DNA of 64,000 bases. Origin: Scenedesmus sp. ARA3. Lineage: Eukaryota > Chlorophyta > Chlorophyceae > Sphaeropleales > Scenedesmaceae. Of this stretch, positions 46,401 to 56,545 are shown in pieces (the first letter of the stretch is position 1; each line of letters begins with the position of its first letter). Under the pieces are notes generated by a model, which ran no database searches, was not told the origin of the DNA, and saw nothing but the letters and a program-made list of their open reading frames with translations. Where the stretch lies: assembly GCA_004335835.1 (NCBI GenBank), contig RWJK01001886.1, forward strand, positions 83,835 through 147,834. The letters are read 5' to 3'. Position numbers and translations under genes: made by a program.

Positions 46401-48822
46401 CATTTTCGTCATGCCGCATGTTTTTTGAAGCCTGTTATAACTCGCTACACTGCTGCCGGCCCTGCAGGTGCTGGACTGCGAGGCGTGGCTGCGCACCACG
46501 CTGGCACACGAGGCCTCAGCTCTGCAGCTTGTTGGGGACTGCCCATCACTATGTTGACCCGCACTTTCATTAACCGCACTTACATGTCCTGCCTTTTCTG
46601 CTGCCGCCTGCGTTGGCCACAGGTGCTGGAATGCGAGGCGCGGCTGCGCACCACGCTGGCGCACTTCATGTTCGTCATGCCGCATGTTAGAATCCGCTAC
46701 TCTTCTGCCACCCCTGACAGGTGCTGGACTGCGAGGCGCGGCTGCGCACCACGCTGGCCCATGAGGTCTCAGCTCTGCAGCTTGTTGGGGAAGTCCACTA
46801 CTATGTTGACCCGCACTTAACCGCACTTACATTTCCTGCCTTCTCCTGCCGCCGCTTGAATCGGCCCTCCAGGTGCTGGACTGCGAGGCGCGGCTGCGCA
46901 CCACGCTGGCGCACGAGATGTGCCACGTGGCGGCCTGGGCTGTCAGCAAGGAGTATGCGCAGCACCACGGGCCCGCCTTCTGGGCGTGGGCGCGGCGCGT
47001 GGAGGCGCGTCTGCCCGGCATCAAGGTGACCACCTGCCACAGCTACGAGGTGCACGCGCCCTTCAGGTGGCAATGCGCCAACAACAGGTGCGGAAAAGCA
47101 GGGCATGTGGGCTGCAGGTGACCGAATGCAACTGGGTGTGTTTCATCTTGCGAGGCATGCATACGATGAAGGCTGTGTGTGCAGTGTTGAGGGACACGTG
47201 CACCTGATGCTCGCCAGGTCATCTGTGCGCACAAACATGGATGGGTGGAGTGTGTTGGCAAGCTGCACGGCATCAAGGTGACCACCTGCCACGAGGTGCA
47301 CGCGCCCCTTCAGGTGGCAGTGCGCAAACAACAGGTGCGGATTGGGCCCGTGAGGTGATGGTGACTGGATGCATGGAGCCGGTGGGATTGCAGCACCCTG
47401 AATGCTTGGATCTATACATGCGAGGCATCCTGTGCAGACACCTGCACGCAGCTTGTTGTCTTTGATTGCACAGCTACTCATGTCAGCAACTGACCTCCCT
47501 GCTGCTGCCTGCCGCCTGCTGCGCAGCTGCGGCAAGCAGTACCACCGCCACAAGCGTAGCATCGACCCCGCCAAGCACGTGTGCAGCCGCTGCAGCGGCA
47601 GGCTGCTGTACCTGGGCAAGTTCAGGTGGGGGGCAGCTGCTTGGCCTTTACCAATTCTGGCATAACTGCTGATTCTTGAGTAAAAGCACTTCATTGCAGC
47701 GCAGCGGCAGGATCATGTACCTGGGCAAGTTCAGGTGGGGGGCAGCTGCTTGGCCTTCTGGCTGAGCTGCTATTGTTTGACAGACAGCAATCACCCTGCA
47801 ATGCGCATTGCTGCATGCAGCGGCAGGCTGCTGTACTGGGCAAGTTCCGGTTGGGGGAGGGGCTATGGCTGGCTGGCATGGGTGCTGCTGCAAAGATTGT
47901 TGTTTGCTGCAGCGCAGATCTTGCCTCAGCATGCCAGACTGCCACATGCCGTCAAGCCCTGTGACGGTGTCAGCCTTATGAGCAACTTCTTGTGTCTGGC
48001 CCTGCCTTGTTAGAATCACATCAGCTGCACTGACCAACTGCATTGCTGCCCTATGACTTGCTGCGTGTGCTGCGTTTGCATGCAGCCGTGATGGCAAGCT
48101 GGTGGGCAGCACAGCAGCAGGAGCAGCTACGCCGGGCGCTACGCCTGGCGGCAACGCTTTCAGCCAGTTTGTCAAGGTGTGTGATAGGGCAGCAGAGGCT
48201 CTACACTCTTCAGCCAGGCTGGGATGAGCAGTCAGCAGTGCAGCCTCTACTCATGCCAAGTCCGTGCCTGTGTCAGCAGCTGAAAAAGCCTGTCACACCA
48301 AATCAGATGCACACTGCACGGCTGGATCAGTCAAAGAGCTGCTTGTACATTGATGACACGACGTATCGACCCCTCATATGGACATCCTGGCATGCGCAAA
48401 AGCCTGAACTGGGCCTGCATCGATGCAATGTTGGCGTTGCCGCCCTGCAGAGCCACTTTGCGCAGACCAAGCGCGAGCTGCCTGCAGGCACGCCCCACAA
48501 GGAGCTCATGTCACGGCTGGCTGCAGACTACAAGCTGCACAAGGAGTCAGTGCAGAAGCAGCAGCAGCAGCAGGCGAGCCCGCAGGCTGCACAACAGCTG
48601 GATCTGCAGCCTGTATGGCAGCAGCAGCAGCTTGATGAGGCGCTGCTGGGGCAGTCTCAGCTTGAGGTGGTGGAGCTGTCTGACTCTGAGGACGAGGCAG
48701 GCAGCGGCAGCAGGCAGCAGGAGCAGCAGCAGCATGACGGTCAAGAGCGCCTAACTGATCAGGAGGATGTGGGAGGGCTGCTGAGCTTCCTGCAGCGCCT
48801 GGACTTGGCCAGCACTGAGTGA
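42978..48822 (+). CDS. GCNA: GCNA/SprT-like metalloprotease (DNA-protein crosslink repair)
   Basis: Seven exons close in frame (1029 aa): 42978-43176, 43268-45231, 45926-46075, 46873-47087, 47527-47625, 48086-48176 and 48451-48822. It opens acidic (MFEDSDDDSS), followed by about 650 disordered Ser/Gln/Ala residues. The SprT-like domain is about 705-880: QQLYDQWNAQ, LVWNPRLTATAGQ, then HEMCH (H785, E786, H789) with a third His at 802/803 (HHGPAFW), and a zinc ribbon with CANNSC and CSRC. The end of the domain (YLGKF, then SRDGKLVG) joins an HMG-box-like segment (FSQFVK, SHFAQTKRELPAGTPHKELM). A SUMO-interacting motif, VVEL before SDSEDE, lies at about 979. This architecture is that of GCNA/ACRC and fungal relatives, nuclear proteases acting on SUMOylated DNA-protein crosslinks. 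All catalytic and zinc residues are present. Introns around the protease exons are full of decayed exon copies. Confidence 0.92.
45604..45852 (+). repeat. Exon shadows of GCNA exon 45926-46075
   Basis: Three pieces: 45604-45640 and 45819-45852 copy the acceptor and exon start (VFDGALPAV), and 45711-45770 copies the exon middle (GQVVDDGSLNRLKASR). Together they look like an older broken copy plus a younger 5' copy, upstream of the real exon. Confidence 0.8.
46350..46870 (+). repeat. Array of four exon shadows in front of the SprT active-site exon
   Basis: Copies of the exon start (VLDCEARLRTTLAHE) begin at about 46356, 46468, 46623 and 46721; the real one begins at 46873. Spacings alternate (155, 98, 152), so the last 500 bases form two units of about 250 bases that also share the text between copies (CTCAGCTCTGCAGCTTGTTG and ATGTTGACCCGCACTT). 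None retains HExxH. Confidence 0.9.
47268..47342 (+). repeat. Exon shadow: 3' part plus donor of GCNA exon 46873-47087
   Basis: Copies GIKVTTCH-EVHAPFRWQCANN and the AACAGGTGCGG donor with a 6-base deletion and one inserted C, about 250 bases downstream of the original. Confidence 0.85.
47700..47865 (+). repeat. Two exon shadows: 3' part plus donor of GCNA exon 47527-47625
   Basis: Copies at about 47700-47758 and 47811-47865 repeat CSGRLLYLGKF, the donor and, in the first, about 25 bases of the following intron (ggggggcagctgcttggcct). Confidence 0.85.
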
Positions 48823-49725
48823 GGCGTGCCTCACTTGCCTGAGCGGCAGCATCTGTCTATGTGTGAGCAGCAGTGGCGCAGTGACTGTTGGGGATGGTGA
48901 GGTAGCTTGCTGAGCTTGTGTGATGAGCTTGTGTTGCTGATCTGAGATGCCAGGTTCGGCCGGGCTACTCCTGAACGAAGGGCAACTGCAGTGGCCACTG
49001 GTCGGCAGACTGAACAGCAGGCTGATCTGCAGCTGCTTTCTGGGTCAGTCTCAACCATGGAACTGGCTGTATGCGATGATCGCCGCAGCACCGGGCAACG
49101 CCCCTACTGCAGTGTCGGGGAACATTACAGGAGTGGATGTGTGCAACCCTTCACACACGTGTCTCAGACCGTCATACAGGTGACCTCATCATCATCATGT
49201 TACTCATCAAGCCATAGGTGACCTGTATGTCACTGATGCCACTGGCAGCAGTATGCTGTGCGAGCAGGTTGCACCAGTCCACCAGTAGTTTGTGATGAGC
49301 TGCACTTGGTCCTTGATGGGCGTGGATGCTTGTGTGAAGCTTCGTGAATGGCCCCCAAAGCGACTGATTGCGTTGCTGGTCTACCACAGTTTGAATTTGG
49401 CGGGTGCCAGTGCAGAAGAATCAACAGGCTCAGAAACAATTTGGTTGCAAATGTAAGTGATATACTCTGCGTCTGCGACGGAAACCGCAGCTACAACACC
49501 ACTCTGATGATGCAGCCGATGTGACGAGTTTCAGCACTCACCTGTCACCTGAGCACATCACGCCAAGCAAGCTGCTAGCTACTGCATGATCCATTAGTCT
49601 TTGCAAACAGGGTTTTTTCATGACATAAGCTTCATCAAACCCTTCATCTGTCGCACTGCTGTGTGTTGCCTCGTGTGCTGCTTTTGATCCGACGAGCAAG
49701 GGCTGATCCAGCCTGCAGCAGCTGC
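48823..49725. other. Intergenic, no gene seen
   Basis: About 900 bases between GCNA and the next co-oriented gene. It should contain the GCNA 3' UTR and a promoter; nothing else is evident. Confidence 0.45.
49452..49456 (+). terminator. Candidate TGTAA poly(A) signal, GCNA gene
   Basis: TGTAA about 630 bases past the GCNA stop, a normal 3' UTR length for green algae. No nearer TGTAA was noticed. Confidence 0.35.
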
Positions 49726-50986
49726 ATGGCCACTCCCAATCGCATCATGACAGGCAGCTCGCCGCAGGAGGTGCAGATGACTCGCCTCAGCAAGTCACTG
49801 CTGGACCAGTTGGGTGTGCGCCTGGAGCACTCGGAGCTCAAGAAGCTGGGCTATAGGGCGGAGAAGCGGCCAAACAACCCCAACACGTACTACAAGGTGC
49901 CGGGGCTGCACGCCAACATCGAGAACTGCCCCAAGGTGGTCAAGTACATCAAGCAGGCCTGCCTGCAGAACAAGAAGCAGGAGCTGGAGAAGCTGCTGGG
50001 CAAGGTGAGACGCAGCAGCAGCAGCAGCAGCAGGACTTGAACGATGTATATGCATCATGGGGACTGCAGTTGGTGTTTGAGATGAGTCTTAGCAGGCTAG
50101 GTGTGGTTGCTGCAGCTCGCCAGGCACAGCCTGTGCTGCTGCAGCAGCGAGTGATGCCTCACACAGCATGGTGTGTGCCTGCGACAGCACAGATATCTGC
50201 GCTACATGCTAAATGACTTCATGCCAGCAATACCAGAAATATCGTAGCCTTTCCTGCACTGCATGTACTGTGGCCGCGTGTGACGTAGTCTTCCCTGATG
50301 GCATGATGTTGTACCTGCAGGGCGTGACCCCCAAGCTGCCACCCGCCAACCCCAGCCGCGGCGCAGCAGCTGCTGACGCAGCGCCCGGGGACCAGGGCAG
50401 CGATGATGACAGCAGTGATGATGATGAGGCGGAGGTGAGGCAGCAGCAGGCTGAAGCTTGCTGGCAGCTTGCAGATTGCTGTTCAGGCAGAGTCACTGCA
50501 GCAGTCAGTGTTGCGATGGTAACTGCTGTGGCTGGCAGGTTAAAAAGCAGCACCATCAGGAGGCTGATCAGGCTTGGTAGCAGCTTGACGGCCTTGCTGC
50601 CTTGCCTGCAGCTGCTGGCAGGGCTCCTGGAGAGTGCTGGGCAGGCTAGTTTGCAGGCTTGAGTGCATATCCTTGCGCAGATGCTGCACCTGATGCTTCT
50701 GTTGGCTTGCAAGGCTGAGTTGAGCATGTGTGGCAGGCATGTTCAGGCTTGCATGCACATGATGTAAGGATGATCCGCTGCTTCAGCAGCTAGATGACTT
50801 GTGTGCGTCACCTGCCTGCTTGACAGCTGAGTGCTGGCCTGCAGCTGAGGCTGATGTCTTGGCCAGTGCAATTGCTCAAGTGTCAAACAACCTAGCCGTG
50901 ACTCTCACCCTCACCTGGACAGACTTGCTGCATTGATCTGATGTCCATGAGCACTGCCATGTCACGCACTGGCTGTGATGCAACAA

Positions 50987-51021
<35 letters not shown>

Positions 51022-54000
51022 AGGCCAGCGATGAGGATGAGGAGATGGAGGAGGTGCAGGAGGCCCCGGCAACTGTGGACGGCAAGGGAAACAAGGTGAG
51101 CAGGGATGAGCAGCAGCAGCAGCAGCAGGTACCAACCAGTATCCATGCTTGCTACAAGTGGCAGCCGAGCAGGCTCGCAATCAGCTTGGCAAGCAGTGGC
51201 AGGCTTGAAATGTCATACCTAATTGGCAGATGACCGTATACCCCTGGAACGAAAAGCAGTCTGGACAAGCCGGCTACATAACTGATTCGCATGCCTGTGT
51301 GTGTGCGCCAATTGTTGTGGAATCAAGCTGAGTACTAGCCCCCAGCCTGTGGGCTGCACACCATGCTCACCATGCAGCTGCTGCACACAGCCCTGTGTAT
51401 CTGTTCAGAGGCTTCATCAATGGACCAGCCACCAGCTGTCACCAGCCTGCTGACACCCTGCAAGCGGCCCCAGCTGGGCCCTCCGCTGTCCTCGCCCTGC
51501 TGCTGGCCGCTGCTGATGTCATGTGCCCTGCTGCCGGCGATGTCATGCTCCCTGCTGCTGCTGCTGCTGCTGCTGTTGTGCAGGCTCCGGCCGGCTTTGT
51601 GTTTATCAGCGGCGACAAGCAGGACAAGGTGCTGGAGGGCCTGGCCAGCTACATCGCAGCACAGGTATGTCTAGCGCCTGATGCCATGTTGCCATGCCAT
51701 GCCAGACAGCTGTGCCTCCATGACAGCCCACTCGAAGCGTTGGGACTTTGGGGCGGCGGGTGTCCCGGTCCAGCCTATCGCCTGATGCCGTGTTGCAGGA
51801 CAGCTGCGCCTGCATGACAGCCCACTTAGGGCATTTGGAGAATTCGGACAGGTGTCTCCAGGCCCAGCATTGCCGGAAGGTGCGCAGTTGTTCATTTACC
51901 TCAGTTCTTGTGAAGCCAAGAGCCGTGTGATTTTGGTTTTTGTGTGCAGGCGCCGCTGCGCAACATCACAGCAGCGCAGCTCCTGGCCAAGGGCCTGCGG
52001 GCAGTGGAGGAGAGCAGGCCACTGGCGCCAGGGGAGCGCATGCGCCACGCGTTTGTGTGGTGGCCGGGGCGCACGCCGGAGCCGCTGCGCTGCGCGCAGT
52101 ACATCTTTGCGGCCAAGAACCTGCTGGAGATAAAGGAGGCGCGGCAGGTGCGGGCGTGTTTGGTCTGGGGGTTGGGGAGGGGGAGAGCTGATGGAAACAA
52201 CAGTCGAAGAACGTGCTGGAGATAAAGGAGGCGCGGCAGGTGCGGGCACTTGTGCGGGGGAGGGTGGCGGGAACGGGCGATGATATGTTGAGGTGGCTAT
52301 GGTGAATCAAGGAGGCGCGCCAGGTGAGGGCGCGTGCTTGTGCGTGCTTGTGTGTGTGCTTGTGTTGGGGGTGGGGGGTTGAGAGGTGATAAGTTCTCTT
52401 GGTGAGGTGCCTGTGGTGGCGGCAACAGGCAAGTGCTTGCAGCAGTATGCTCACAAGAGATGGCACAGCTCCTGCAATCTGCTGATCCATAAGCAAGCTG
52501 CAAGCCTGCGTGTGGCAACACACCACCACCACCACCACGCCTGAGAGGTACTTGCAGCCCCCAAAAGCTTGTCTGCTGCGTGACAGGTGTGCTCTGAGCC
52601 ACACCACCGCTAGGTTCTGCGTAGCTACCTTCCGCTGCTCGTCCTGCTAATCTTCCCCTGCTGCTGCTTCTACTGCTGCTGCTGCTGCCGCTGCTGCTGC
52701 TGCTGCACTGCCTGCAGGCGCTGGGCCTGCCCCCACTGGCTGCAGGCAAGCCCGGCTCAGGCGGCTCCTCCAGTGCAGCAGCAGCAGCAAAGAAGCGGCC
52801 ATCCTCAGCAGCCTCTGAGGGCGTGCTGACACCCCCACCCCTCAGCAGCGCAGCAGCAGCAGCCAAGCGCACACGCACCAGCACTGGTGAGGTGGCTCGG
52901 GCGACGCCTGCAGCGCCAGCCTCTGCGCCGCCAGCTGCTGCCGGCAATGCCGTGAACGCAGCAGCAGGCGCAGACAGGCAGGCGCGCAGCAGCAGCAAGG
53001 CTTCGCAAGCAGCAGCAGCAAGTGGTGGTGCAGCAGCAGGCGCTGCAGGCGTGCGTGCAAGCCACTTTCCGGTGTCGCCGGCTCAGAGCGGCCCTGCTGC
53101 TGCTGCTGCTGCTGGCAAGACGCGCGGGTCGCTGAAGGCTGCTGCTGGCGGCAGCGGTGCTGCTGCTGCTACTGCTGCTGGTGGTGGTGCTGCCGGCAAG
53201 GGTGTTGCTGCTGCGAAGCTGGGTGCTGGCAACCAGCAGGTGCTGAACAGCGTGGATGATGCTGTCAAGCTGGTGAGTGAGGCTGGCAGCGGTGCAGCAG
53301 AGCATGTCCATGTGCGTTTGTTCAGTGGTAGTATATACGACTTTGGGAAAGATACCTGTTTAGTGGCTCACACATGTGCTTGCACAAGGTGGCCACTTCT
53401 GTAGATCTGTTGACCATCGACTGTTGTACATCGCTGGCTCCACTGCATGTACTGTAATTGGCAGCTGCTTTGCAGGCATCCTCGCATTCAGGACACGTCG
53501 CTTGATCCATGGGTGCTCACACGTAGATGGTTCAAGCTGCAGCAGCTGCTGCTGCCTGTGATCTTGTTCCAGTATTTGCGCCGACTGCAAGGTCCTCACA
53601 CACCTCCCTGCTGCTGTCACATACTGTCTCCGTTTTGCGCTGCACCCGCCATGACCACCTCGAGGTCCACTCATCTCTGAAACAAACACTGATCCATGTT
53701 ATGTCATGTCATGTGATGTTATGTTATGCAGCTGGGCGAGGCCTTAGCCCTGGCCCGCAGCCTGCCGCCCGCCGTGCTCAACTCGCTGCCCAGCGTGTTC
53801 ACGGCAGGCCTAGACGGCACGCTGCAGGAGTTCTTAGCAGCAGCAGTAGCCATGCAGGAGGGCCTCACAGCAGATAAGGAGCTGCTGCTGCGCATGGCAG
53901 CAGACTACGCTGCAGAGCTGGCAGCAGGCGGCACGGCCGGCGGCCTGGTCAACTCTGCTGCTGCTGCCGGCAGCAGCAGCAGCCGAGGCCGCAGTGGCGC

Positions 54001-54403
54001 GGCGGCGGCGGCTGCGGCGGAGTCTCACTACCGGCGGCCGTACCTGGCGTTCCGCGCGGCGCTGGCGAGCTGTGCGAGTGACGCGCACAGCTGGCTGCAG
54101 GACAAGCAGCAGCGCGAGATGATTGCGCGGCTGGAGGGCCTGTGCCAGATCAAGCAGCAGCTGCAGGACAAGAAGAGCCAAGAGGAGCAGATGCGTCAGG
54201 AGCAGGAGGCGATGCGGCAGCAGAAGGAGAAGCTGGAGCAGGAGCTGAAGGCCTACAAGGAGAAGCTGCAGCACATGGAGGAGGAGCAGCGGCGCAAGTC
54301 TGCTTCAGCTGTGGCCACGGCAGCTGCAGAGGCCACGGCGGCAGCGGCGCAGCAGCAGCAGGCTGGGCGGGGTGACGCTGCCGGCACGCAGCAGGCGCCG
54401 TGA
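49726..54403 (+). CDS. Unrecognised protein: conserved-looking N-terminal block, acidic linker, C-terminal coiled coil
   Basis: Seven exons close in frame (656 aa): 49726-50004, 50321-50434, 51024-51095, 51584-51664, 51950-52147, 52718-53272 and 53732-54403. Residues 15-93 look folded (SKSLLDQLGVRLEHSELKKL, TYYKVPGLHANIENCPK, then a Lys-rich helix). An Asp/Glu linker follows (SDDDSSDDDEAEASDEDEE), then a second folded-looking stretch (APAGFVFISGDKQDKVLEGL, RHAFVWWPGRTPEPLRCAQY). A basic Ala/Ser linker with RRPSS/KRTRTS-type sites comes next. The last 220 residues are helical, ending in a charged coiled coil (EQMRQEQEAMRQQKEKLEQE). No signal or membrane segment. Acidic and basic tracts suggest a nuclear or nucleolar protein, which is inference. 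An upstream ATG is not excluded; another in-frame Met lies at 49747. Confidence 0.75.
50994..51023 (+). repeat. Intronic (CTG)n serving as splice-acceptor tract
   Basis: Nine CTG units end directly in CAG, the acceptor of the exon at 51024. The next exon (51584) has the same arrangement at 51555-51583. Confidence 0.85.
51664..51890 (+). repeat. Tandem intronic duplication
   Basis: A stretch of about 100-110 bases containing gcctgatgccatgttgc and gacagctgtgcctccatgac recurs at about 51787-51880 with ~15% differences. Both copies follow the donor at 51665. Confidence 0.6.
52203..52335 (+). repeat. Two exon shadows: 3' part plus donor of exon 51950-52147
   Basis: 52203-52250 copies KNLLEIKEARQ, the donor and intron start (gcaggtgcgggc). 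52305-52335 is a shorter copy (IKEARQ plus GTGAGG). Both lie downstream of the real donor at 52148. Confidence 0.85.
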
Positions 54404-56439
54404 CTGGCACGGCTGGCGGGGGCGGTGCCTGGCTGGCTGGGCGCGCGGCTGCCAGGCGCTGCTGCTGCCGCTGCTGCTGGCAGGAGTGAGTGAGTGAGTG
54501 ACTACCCAGGCAGCTCTGCAGCTCCTGAGCAAGTTAAGGCTGGAGAAGGCGTGTGGCCAGGGGCGGCGCCCTTGGGCTCCACGCCCTCTACCTGTTCGCT
54601 TGCACCCTAGGGCACAAGCGGGGCGTGCTGGCAGGAGCAGCAGGCCTGCCAGCTGATGCAGCTGCGTGGCATGCTAGTGCTGTTGTTATCGCTATTGGCC
54701 TGCCATGGCAGTGCTTCTGGTGGCAGCTACCCGCAAATACTGGTGTGCTTGGCTGACAAATGCAGCCTGCAGCCTGTGACGGCCCGCCATATGCTGCCGC
54801 GTGGTGCACCTCGCCAGCATCAGTAGGAGAAATGTTGCTGTGAGTTCAGGCAGCATGCGGTGTGCATTAACTTGGGCAGTTGTGTTTGGTGCTTCTGTGT
54901 TGCTTGTACAGGCAGTGTGCCGCTGTTGCGCAGGGGTGGGGAGTTGCTAATGTTAAGGACTGTGTGGAACTGTTCTCTCCGTGCTGTGCTTTGTGATCCT
55001 TGCGTTGCTGTTCAAGCAAGTACGACCACTGCGAGTGCGTTTGTATGTGTCTCCTGCATGGTGAGGAGCACCGTGCCTATGTTGGCTCTGCCAGCGCTTC
55101 ATGCCAGGCTGTTTCTGCTGGTGTGTTGTGTTCCTCTGAAGGTTTGTGCCACATGGCTACTAGCCTGTAGTACAGCCTGCGGTATATCACGTGATTTGCC
55201 AGTGCACTGGCAACATGCAATGCTTGTCTATGTACGGTGGCGTTGTGTCATGACCCAGAACGTCTGCACAGCGTTTATGTCACGGCAGTTACTACATACA
55301 GGACCAGGCACTGCCTGCTGGTGACCAGCTGACCCTGCAGTGGCGCCTGCTGTATAGGCTTCCCAGGCTGTTCAACGCCCACTCTGCGTGACTGTGAGGC
55401 GGTGGCTCATACCCTTGTATGTTTCCAGTGCGAGTGGTGCAGTTGACGCCAAGATCTTGACATGCATATGTACTGTGTAAGTCGACCTTTTATATGCCTG
55501 CAAATCCAGCAGCAATGCGAGAGAACGATTTGTTGCATCCAACTGCCAGCTGCCAACAGTGTTCCAATGTCTTTCCTGTAACTCCTTGAAACAGCTGCTG
55601 TGTCACCGTGTTTCGGGGCTTTGGGTTGGGGCGATCGGGTTACAGGATTAAGTTGGGGCGACGCGCTTATGGTAACTTGTGCGGCTTTACGGTAACTGGA
55701 GCTGGGCGCGGTTCAGGGTTGGAGCTGGGCGTGGAGCGCACGGTGCGCTTGAAACGCGACTGGTGGTAGGTAGTGGAACCCTCGTCCTGTGTCTGGCTGC
55801 CGTCCGTCACACAGGCTGCGATGCCGGCAGTGTGGATAAAGGGTCACAACGTGCATGTAGCACTGCTGCTATGCAACTGATGTGGCGACGACGGCGCACA
55901 AGCACACGCGCTTGCTGACAACATGATCACTGTGATATCGTGATGTTGAGCCACGACTTCAGCTGCAGCACATACTCATCATAAGGTGTACTTGCCAATG
56001 ACAGTAATGACGCAAAGGCATGCGGGATATGCGAAGCGCCTCTTCATGCTCACACCCAAAAGAGCGTGTCCTCAACAGCACCCCGCCTGTAGAGCCGCCA
56101 GCTGCAGGTGCGCCACGACCTGCCTGCTCCTGCTGCCCACAAGCTGCTAGGTACACCACGCGTGTCGTGCCCCATTATGTCCTGTCATGCGTCACCGCAG
56201 CGTCACATGCATCCACCTCACGATACATGTGCTGCATAATGCCTGAATTTGTACTGTATGACCTGCATGCACGTTGTACCTCATATACGATACAGCCATG
56301 CATATGCCATGCATGGCAGGCTGTACCATCAACAATGTCACCCCAATTGCAACTGTGGCCAAACATGTCATGCTGCGTCATGTGCCAGGGCAGCATGCGG
56401 CGGCGGCTGCGCCCTGGCACTTGCATGCATGCATATGCT

Positions 56440-56545
56440 GCCCAGCACATGTCCCTGAACCTGTACAGGCTCAGCACATGTCCCTGAACCTGTACACCTG
56501 AATACCTGCTCAGCACATGTCCCTGAACCTGTACAGGCTCAGAGC
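56440..56545 (+). repeat. Minisatellite, about three to four units
   Basis: The phrase cacatgtccctgaacctgta recurs three times, each preceded by CTCAG or CCAG, with a fourth decayed unit (gagcatgttctggtacaa). Unit length is about 29-40 bases. Confidence 0.85.

Noticed and set aside
55959..56159. Minus-strand frame with TRSFGCEHEEALRISR, possibly an exon
   Set aside because: Isolated; no phase-compatible neighbour on either side and no start or stop context.
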